Shown here: in pieces, positions 13,185 to 18,086 of the stretch
Layout: each line of letters starts with the position of its first letter
Numbering within the stretch: the stretch's first letter is position 1
Source: Alphaproteobacteria bacterium
Lineage (GTDB): Bacteria; Pseudomonadota; Alphaproteobacteria; Rickettsiales; UBA998
Length of the DNA stretch: 18,086 nt
NCBI GenBank assembly: GCA_021730835.1
Contig: JAKFYP010000224.1
Coordinates: 1 to 18,086 of the forward strand
Direction: 5' to 3'
The notes under the pieces: generated by a model
What the model saw: the letters and a program-made list of their open reading frames with translations, nothing else
Told to the model about the DNA's origin: nothing
Database searches by the model: none
Translations under genes and position numbers: made by a program

Positions 13185-13364
13185 TTATTCTGGTGTTTTG
13201 TACTCACGGCTGGAACGGGGGCGAACGTGGTTGTAGTCGTGTCGCCATGCCCCGATGATGCATCTGACTTCATTCTGGTTGCTAAACCAGTGTTCGTTGA
13301 GGCATTCGTCGCGGATTTTGCCGTTGAGACTTTCGGTGAAGCCGTTCTCTGATAGCTTGCCCGT
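13185..13364 (-). pseudogene. IS3-family transposase remnant (C-terminal part of OrfB)
   Basis: Reading the minus strand from 13364 gives TGKLSENGFTESLNGKIRDE, then CLNEHWFSNQNEV, WRHDYNHVRPRSS and a stop at 13185-13187. This is the end of the DDE integrase core of IS3-family transposases (typical NAFIESFNGRLRDECLNxHW ... WRxDYNxxRPHSSL). The Glu of TESLNG corresponds to the catalytic Glu. An in-frame TGA (13365-13367) precedes it and nothing upstream matches, so the two catalytic Asp residues and all of OrfA are missing. It is a dead fragment of about 60 codons in the 396-bp gap between the 389-aa gene and the RTX gene, and marks past transposition here. Confidence 0.85.
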
Positions 13365-13378
13365 TCAAGCAAAAAGGC

Positions 13379-13407
13379 TTTACAAACTTTTCCTCTGCCA
13401 TTACTCT
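13379..13407 (+). promoter_or_regulatory. Candidate promoter for the first RTX gene
   Basis: TTTACA (13379-13384) and TACTCT (13402-13407) with 17-bp spacing, about 57 bp before the start codon and just beyond the transposase remnant. The -10 is a modest match. No operator is evident. Confidence 0.35.
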
Positions 13408-13463
13408 GCTCGCATACGCTCCCCCTTATAAACAACGCCTACGCAAAACGAAAGAATACAGTC

Positions 13464-14288
13464 ATGTATACGACCATTAACGGCTCCGAAGCAGACGATA
13501 CGCTGACGGGTGACGGTCACCGGCAAATGATATTCGGTTTTGGCGGAAATGACCGGCTGGACGGAAAAGGCGGGAATGATATTATTTACGGCGGCGATGG
13601 CGACGATACGATGATCGGCGGCACGGGCAATGATTTGCTTCAGGGTCAGGAAGGTAATGATAATCTTGTGGGTAACAGCGGGAACGACACCCTGATCGGC
13701 GGCGACGGCGAAGATACCTGCTCCGGCTTTGAAGGCACTAATTACATCGCGGGCGGAGCGGGAAATGATTATCTCTTCGGAGGTGTCGGCAACGACTCCA
13801 TTTACGGCGAAGAGGGAGACGATTACTGGCTCAAAGGTGATTACGGGGATGATTACATCAATGGCGGCAGCGGAAAAGACCGGCTGGATGGTGATTCCGG
13901 TAATGATTCGCTCTACGGTGGATCGGAAGACGATGTGCTCAACGGCGGCATCGGGAATGATTATCTCAATGGCGGCAATGGCAATGACTTTTTGTGGGAC
14001 TCCTCCGGCAACGATACGTTGTGGGGCGGCGATGGCGGCGATACGTTCCTTTTTCTTCAGTTCGCTCACTCGACTGCGCTGGATCGCATCGGCGACTTTA
14101 CCGTGGGTGAGGATAAAATCCAGATTCAATATCTCGTGGATAGTTTCGACGACCTGACGATTCTGGAAACGTCGCAGGGCAACGCTGTCATTTTCATTCC
14201 GACCGGAGAGGGGGAGGCGAACCGTATTGCATTGAATAACGTTCATGCCGCTGATCTTTCGGCATCGGATTTCGAGTTTGTTGGTTAA
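13464..14288 (+). CDS. RTX calcium-binding repeat protein (274 aa), putative type I secretion substrate
   Basis: After a 24-residue N-terminus come about nineteen consecutive nonapeptides of the RTX form GGxGxDxhx (residues 25-196), for example GKGGNDIIY, GGDGDDTMI and GGAGNDYLF; one unit carries a one-residue insertion. Such repeats bind Ca2+ and fold as a beta-roll outside the cell. The last 78 residues include LDRIGDFTVGEDKIQI and end ADLSASDFEFVG, the kind of uncleaved C-terminal signal used by type I secretion. No enzymatic domain is present, so it may be structural, adhesive or matrix-associated. No ABC transporter, membrane-fusion protein or TolC gene is nearby. Ribosome site weak (GAAAGAA). 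It lies between atpG and atpD and is paralogous to the gene after atpD. Confidence 0.88.
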   Translation: MYTTINGSEADDTLTGDGHRQMIFGFGGNDRLDGKGGNDIIYGGDGDDTMIGGTGNDLLQGQEGNDNLVGNSGNDTLIGGDGEDTCSGFEGTNYIAGGAGNDYLFGGVGNDSIYGEEGDDYWLKGDYGDDYINGGSGKDRLDGDSGNDSLYGGSEDDVLNGGIGNDYLNGGNGNDFLWDSSGNDTLWGGDGGDTFLFLQFAHSTALDRIGDFTVGEDKIQIQYLVDSFDDLTILETSQGNAVIFIPTGEGEANRIALNNVHAADLSASDFEFVG

Positions 14289-14365
14289 TTTTGTTTTTCT
14301 TGATTATCCACTATACTCCGGTTGATTTTTATCTGTGTGCGTACCAGTAAAAACAGATAGTTACC

Positions 14366-14570
14366 ACTCCCCCCTTGAGGGGGAGTCGAAGAGCCGAGGA
14401 TGAAATCCGAAGGCGATTCGGTGGGGGGGATTGCTCTTATTATCCCCCCCACCGCTCAGCTTCGGCCTTCGGCCCTGCTTCGCGTGCTCCCCCCTTGAAG
14501 CACCCGCCTGCGGGGTGCTATGCAAACCAATAATGAAGCATCCCGCAGGCGGATGCTTCAAGGGGGGAGC
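14366..14570. repeat. Composite palindromic repeat element between the RTX gene and atpD
   Basis: A 205-bp block of nested inverted repeats. (a) ACTCCCCC/GGGGGAGT (14366-14373, 14379-14386). (b) A perfect 12-bp stem GGTGGGGGGGAT (14420-14431) / ATCCCCCCCACC (14442-14453), extended by CCGAAGGC (14407-14414) / GCCTTCGG (14465-14472). (c) Two 34-nt arms (14486-14519, 14537-14570) complementary except for two positions, 17 nt apart, each arm also forming its own hairpin. The word CTCCCCCCTTGA occurs at 14367-14378 and 14487-14498 and inverted at 14558-14569. It codes for nothing recognisable and resembles REP/MITE-like intergenic elements. It could also terminate transcription from either side. 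Confidence 0.8.
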
Positions 14571-14680
14571 GAAGTATCGTGGGTAATCAAGTTGTTTTTT
14601 ATTTGGGGACGGCATTCTGACGCTTGTTTTTAAAAATGCAGGCGGGAGCGAAAAACAGCCGCCTGAAGATAAATTCCCGC

Positions 14681-14709
14681 TTTACACCAGCGGCTTTAAC
14701 GGTTATGAA
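14681..14709 (+). promoter_or_regulatory. Candidate internal promoter for atpD
   Basis: TTTACA (14681-14686) and TATGAA (14704-14709) with 17-bp spacing, about 40 bp before the atpD start. An internal promoter would be needed if the opposite-strand gene and palindromes after atpG block read-through. The -10 matches consensus at four of six positions. Weak evidence. Confidence 0.35.
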
Positions 14710-14750
14710 GCACCGTTGACGGGCGAATTGCGTAGAATCGGGAGCAATAC

Positions 14751-16205
14751 ATGCCACCAAGGAAAAAAGCGGCCCCTGCGGCAAGCGGCGCATCAGGTAA
14801 AGTGACACAGGTGATCTCGGCCGTCGTTGACGTGAAATTCGACGGTGAACTGCCGTCCATTCTCAACGCGCTGGAAACCTATACCGGCGATAAGCGCATT
14901 GTGCTCGAAGTGGCGCAACATCTCGGCGAGGGCGTGGTGCGCACGATCGCTATGGACTCCACCGACGGAATGACTCGCGGCCAGCCCGTGACCGATACCG
15001 GCGCGCCGATTTCCGTGCCGGTCGGCCCGGAGACACTCGGGCGTATTTATAACGTCATCGGCGAGGAAATTGACGAACAGAAGGGCGTCCAGACGAAAAA
15101 GCGGGCGGGCATTCATCAGGAAGCGCCCGCCTTCGTCGACCAGTCCACCGAAGCGGAGATTCTGGTTACTGGGATCAAGGTCATTGATTTGCTGGCCCCC
15201 TACGCGAAAGGCGGCAAGATCGGCCTATTCGGTGGGGCGGGCGTCGGCAAAACCGTACTCATCATGGAACTGATCAACAACGTCGCCAAGGCGCATGGCG
15301 GGGTATCGGTTTTCGCCGGGGTCGGTGAACGCACCCGCGAGGGTAACGATCTTTACCACGAGATGATTGAATCCAAGGTAATCAACCTTGAAGATTTATC
15401 GAAATCGAAAGTAGCGCTGGTTTATGGCCAGATGAACGAGCCTCCCGGAGCGCGTGCCCGCGTCGCGCTGACCGGCCTGACGATGGCGGAATATTTCCGT
15501 GATGAGGAGAGTCAGGACGTATTGTTCTTTATGGATAACGTGTTCCGCTTCACTCAGGCAGGCTCAGAGGTGTCGGCATTGCTGGGCCGTATTCCCTCCG
15601 CCGTGGGCTATCAGCCGACACTGGGTACGGATATGGGCGCGCTGCAGGAACGTATTACCTCCACCCAGAAAGGCTCGATTACCTCGATTCAGGCGGTTTA
15701 CGTTCCGGCGGACGACCTCACCGACCCTGCCCCGGCCACGACTTTCGCCCATCTCGACGCGACGACGGTACTTTCCCGTCAGATCGCCGAGCTGGGGATT
15801 TACCCGGCTGTGGATCCGCTCGATTCCACCTCGCGCATGCTCGATCCGGTGATTCTCGGTGACGAGCATTATCAGGTCGCCCGGCAGGTGCAGGAAGTCT
15901 TGCAAACATACAAATCCCTGCAAGACATCATCGCCATTTTGGGCATGGACGAGCTTTCCGAGGAAGACAAGCTGACCGTGGCCCGCGCCCGCAAAATCCA
16001 GCGCTTCCTGTCGCAGCCTTTCCATGTCGCCGAAGTCTTCACCGGCGCGCCGGGCAAGCTGGTGTCGCTGGAAGACACGATTAAAGGTTTCAAAGCCATC
16101 GTTAACGGCCAGTACGACGATTTGCCGGAATCGGCCTTCTATATGGTCGGCACGATCGAGGAAGCCGTGCAGAAAGCCCGTAAGATGGCGGCGGAAGCGG
16201 CGTAG
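14751..16205 (+). CDS. atpD: ATP synthase F1 beta subunit
   Basis: A 484-aa catalytic subunit of F1. The P-loop GGAGVGKT is at 161-168 and the catalytic Glu lies in GERTREGNDLYHEM (E193). The Walker B region reads VLFFMDNVFRFTQAGSEVS, a mild variant of the usual VLLFIDNIFRF, and the C-terminal DELSEEDKL loop is intact. A 15-residue Lys/Ala/Pro-rich N-terminal extension (MPPRKKAAPAASGAS) precedes the family start GKVTQVI; such extensions occur in other alphaproteobacteria. GGGAG lies 7 nt before the ATG. Both neighbours are RTX protein genes rather than atpG and atpC. Confidence 0.98.
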   Translation: MPPRKKAAPAASGASGKVTQVISAVVDVKFDGELPSILNALETYTGDKRIVLEVAQHLGEGVVRTIAMDSTDGMTRGQPVTDTGAPISVPVGPETLGRIYNVIGEEIDEQKGVQTKKRAGIHQEAPAFVDQSTEAEILVTGIKVIDLLAPYAKGGKIGLFGGAGVGKTVLIMELINNVAKAHGGVSVFAGVGERTREGNDLYHEMIESKVINLEDLSKSKVALVYGQMNEPPGARARVALTGLTMAEYFRDEESQDVLFFMDNVFRFTQAGSEVSALLGRIPSAVGYQPTLGTDMGALQERITSTQKGSITSIQAVYVPADDLTDPAPATTFAHLDATTVLSRQIAELGIYPAVDPLDSTSRMLDPVILGDEHYQVARQVQEVLQTYKSLQDIIAILGMDELSEEDKLTVARARKIQRFLSQPFHVAEVFTGAPGKLVSLEDTIKGFKAIVNGQYDDLPESAFYMVGTIEEAVQKARKMAAEAA

Positions 16206-16251
16206 TATTTTTTTCTTGTTCATCGATTTCAATCACATTGGAGAGACTATC

Positions 16252-17712
16252 GTGACTATTATTTCTGGCGTTAATAATCAGGTTATCAACGGGACCAGTC
16301 TTGAGGACGCTTTCCTCATTGAACTCAGTTCAAATAATCTCATTGACGCGAAAGCGGGCGATGACTTTATAGCTGGCAAGACGGTGTTTAATCGCGAAGA
16401 CGATGCGGTCAGCTTCAACAACACCATACATGGCGGACAGGGGAATGATCGCATTTATATACTGGATAATCCCGGGTTTGGAACCGGTCTTGCAGAATTT
16501 TCAGACAGCGATATTTACGGGGATGCGGGAGACGATCTCATTCGTATAGAGAATTTACAACATCTGGTAAGCGGCGGGAGCGGAAACGATAAGATTGAAA
16601 CGCATTCCGGAGGCAAATTTCTCGGTGGTTCTGGCAACGATCTTATTCAAAGGCATGAATCTGATTTTATAGACGCACCTCTGGGCAATACTTTGAACGC
16701 TACTATTGTCGGCGGATCGGGAGCCGACACGCTGACCAGCTTTGACGATGCCACGGCCCTCTTTACGGACGGGCAAAGCGTGGAATTCATGTACGGCGAA
16801 GACGGGCAGGACGTGCTACTTGGCTACGGTGGCAACGATATGCTCAGCGGCGGCAACCATAAAGACACCGTGCGCGGAGGCAACGGGAACGATACTGTGC
16901 GCGGCGATGGGGGGGATGATTATCTGGCCGGAGAAAATGATCACGATCTTATGTTTGGCGGCACTGGTCGGGATACGCTTTACGGCGGGCACGGCGACGA
17001 TACGATAAACGGCGGCGCAGATCGTGACGTTGTATACGGCGGGGAGCATGATGATCTCTTAAACGGCGGAAATGGCGACGACTACCTCAGCGGCGGAAAT
17101 GGCGACGACTACCTCAGCGGCGGTCAGGGAAACGACGCGCTCTTTGGCGATAGCAACAGGGATACTCTCTATGGCAATAGCGGGAACGATATGCTTGACG
17201 GCGGCATCAATAACGATACGCTGAACGGCGATAGCGGCGATGATTCCATAAACGGCGGCGCGGATAATGATCTGATCTTCGGCGGCAGCGGGGACGATAT
17301 GCTTGACGGCGAGTCTGAAAATGACACGATCTATGGCGAAGCCGGCGATGATTATTTGGTGGGCTATTTCGGAAAAGATCGCCTTTACGGGGGAGCGGGC
17401 AACGACACATTGCAGGGATCTCTTGAATTTTCTTTTGACACCGATACCATGACTGGAGGCAGCGGTGAAGATACGTTTCTGTTCATCTGGCAAGAACAGT
17501 TTATCAAATTCCCCCAAAGCGTGTTGATCACGGATTTTGAACAGGGGCTGGATAAAATCCGCGTTGAGGGTGACTTTACTTTTGCCGACGCCATCATCAC
17601 CGACGATGGAGTAGACGATTCCACCGTGACCTTTGGCAATCCGACAGTAGACGGTCTGACAATTCATCTGGACGATGTCACCGGCCTCGATGCCAGCGAT
17701 TTTATTTTTTAG
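16252..17712 (+). CDS. Large RTX calcium-binding repeat protein (486 aa), putative type I secretion substrate
   Basis: Starts at GTG 16252, with GGAGAG 7 nt upstream and 46 bp after the atpD stop; the same frame is open back into atpD but that part is antiregister with it and unrelated. Residues 1-180 have scattered RTX-like GGxGxD motifs (for example GGQGNDRIY, GGSGNDLIQ). Residues 182-388 are about 23 unbroken nonapeptides, in which canonical GGxGxDxhx units often alternate with units lacking the central Gly. The C-terminal 100 residues (SVLITDFEQGLDKIRV, ending TGLDASDFIF) match the C-terminus of the first RTX protein and suggest type I secretion. No catalytic domain is seen. No transporter genes are near. 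It lies between atpD and atpC, with no obvious terminator on either side. Confidence 0.88.
   Translation: MTIISGVNNQVINGTSLEDAFLIELSSNNLIDAKAGDDFIAGKTVFNREDDAVSFNNTIHGGQGNDRIYILDNPGFGTGLAEFSDSDIYGDAGDDLIRIENLQHLVSGGSGNDKIETHSGGKFLGGSGNDLIQRHESDFIDAPLGNTLNATIVGGSGADTLTSFDDATALFTDGQSVEFMYGEDGQDVLLGYGGNDMLSGGNHKDTVRGGNGNDTVRGDGGDDYLAGENDHDLMFGGTGRDTLYGGHGDDTINGGADRDVVYGGEHDDLLNGGNGDDYLSGGNGDDYLSGGQGNDALFGDSNRDTLYGNSGNDMLDGGINNDTLNGDSGDDSINGGADNDLIFGGSGDDMLDGESENDTIYGEAGDDYLVGYFGKDRLYGGAGNDTLQGSLEFSFDTDTMTGGSGEDTFLFIWQEQFIKFPQSVLITDFEQGLDKIRVEGDFTFADAIITDDGVDDSTVTFGNPTVDGLTIHLDDVTGLDASDFIF
17064..17117 (+). repeat. Perfect 27-bp tandem duplication inside the second RTX gene
   Basis: The 27 bp at 17064-17090 are repeated exactly at 17091-17117, encoding two identical NGGNGDDYLS-type units. 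Neighbouring nonapeptides differ at many synonymous sites, so this copy is recent. Confidence 0.95.
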
Positions 17713-17785
17713 AATCCGATGGCTTGCATCCGGCGAAAAAACCGCTAAATGAGGCTCTGCTAGCACTAATTCGAGGAATTAAATC

Positions 17786-18086
17786 ATGGCCGAGCCGCTG
17801 CATTACCACCTCGTGACACCCGAGAAACTCTATGCTTCCGGCGAAGCGGAAATGATCGTCATTCCCGGCGAGTTGGGTGATTTCGGCGTTCTGAAAGACC
17901 ATATGCCGTTTGTCTCTATGATCCGCCCGGGAATTCTCAGTATCCATCGCATGGGAGGATCGGAAGAAAAACTCTTTGTTTCCGGCGGTTATGCCGAAAC
18001 ACATGGAGACAAGTGCACTGTGCTGGCTGAAAGCCTGACTCCATTGGCCCAACTTGATCGTAGCCGCGTGGAAAAAGAGATCAGTG
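17786..18086 (+). CDS. atpC: ATP synthase F1 epsilon subunit (3' end beyond window)
   Basis: The first 100 residues are visible: MAEPLHYHLVTPEKLYASGE, then AEMIVIPGELGDFGVLKDHMPFV (shown here as AEMIVIPGE and GDFGVLKDHMP), which is the epsilon beta-sandwich with the family's V-x-x-PGxxGxxGVLxxHxP pattern. Epsilon sits on the central stalk and can inhibit ATP hydrolysis. GAGGA lies 10 nt before ATG 17786. It follows the second RTX gene after 73 bp rather than atpD directly. The C-terminal helical part is outside the window. Confidence 0.95.
   Translation, partial: MAEPLHYHLVTPEKLYASGEAEMIVIPGELGDFGVLKDHMPFVSMIRPGILSIHRMGGSEEKLFVSGGYAETHGDKCTVLAESLTPLAQLDRSRVEKEIS

Larger units (their letters stand above)
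14289..14750. other. 462-bp non-coding region between the first RTX gene and atpD
   Basis: No gene supported on either strand. It holds a 7-bp hairpin TATCTGT/ACAGATA (14330-14336, 14353-14359), the palindromic element described separately (14366-14570), and a 7-bp stem CAGGCGG/CCGCCTG (14639-14645, 14659-14665). The last 100 bp are the likely atpD promoter and leader. None of the hairpins is followed by a convincing T-run. Confidence 0.6.

Noticed and set aside
13401..14246. 281-codon open frame on the minus strand across the first RTX gene
   Set aside because: The repetitive Ile/Val/Ala pattern is the reverse complement of Gly/Asp repeats; it is a mirror of the RTX array. The same applies to the 235-codon frame at 17059-17766.
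16024..16251. Upstream extension of the second RTX gene into atpD
   Set aside because: The extension is an out-of-frame reading of the atpD 3' end (Arg/Ser/Pro-rich). GTG 16252 has a ribosome site and begins RTX-like sequence.
16795..17415. Regular spacing of repeated DNA words suggesting a CRISPR array
   Set aside because: The period is 27 bp and coding; it reflects nonapeptide RTX units, with no constant repeat or unique spacers.

Overview
The window looks like chromosome from an alphaproteobacterium. The evidence is the five-gene F1 ATP synthase order atpH-atpA-atpG-atpD-atpC with no F0 genes attached, a priA gene just upstream of it, and an fsa / DUF484 / xerC run on the opposite strand of the type common in that class. 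I cannot place it to genus. Coding DNA is moderately GC-rich, with a few clearly AT-rich intergenic stretches.

Layout. 1-5653 is mostly on the minus strand: the 5' end of nrdR (cut by the window), a bifunctional mannose-1-phosphate guanylyltransferase / mannose-6-phosphate isomerase gene with its own promoter and terminator, an AT-rich gap, rlmE, and then fsa-DUF484-xerC read leftwards as a tight operon. A Dps-like gene on the plus strand is divergent from rlmE and overlaps the xerC 3' end. From 5832 the plus strand carries priA, a 161-bp leader region with overlapping inverted repeats, and the ATP synthase operon.

The striking part is the ATP synthase operon (8198 to the right edge). All five F1 genes look intact, but three of the four gene junctions carry foreign-looking DNA. 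(i) Between atpA and atpG there are 666 bp holding a 46-codon ORF, a DUF4258-like gene and a DUF2283-like gene, joined by a 4-bp ATGA overlap and a 1-bp TAATG overlap, so atpG translation appears coupled to the cassette. (ii) Between atpG and atpD there are 2857 bp holding an unrecognised 389-aa gene on the opposite strand, an IS3-family transposase remnant, an RTX calcium-binding-repeat protein gene and a 205-bp palindromic repeat element. (iii) Between atpD and atpC there are 1580 bp, mostly a second and larger RTX protein gene. The two RTX proteins share a C-terminal layout typical of type I secretion substrates and bracket atpD.

How it fits together. nrdR, manC, rlmE, dps, xerC, fsa, priA and atp are ordinary housekeeping or stress genes. 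The insertions in the atp operon are the candidate novelty: accessory genes placed inside an essential, highly expressed operon, one set of them translationally locked to an essential subunit. Smaller oddities are a heptanucleotide repeat inserted in frame in the zinc region of priA, a Met at a position that is normally an acidic ferroxidase ligand in Dps, and a possible 5-codon leader peptide before atpH. All function calls rest on recognised sequence motifs; no database search was run.
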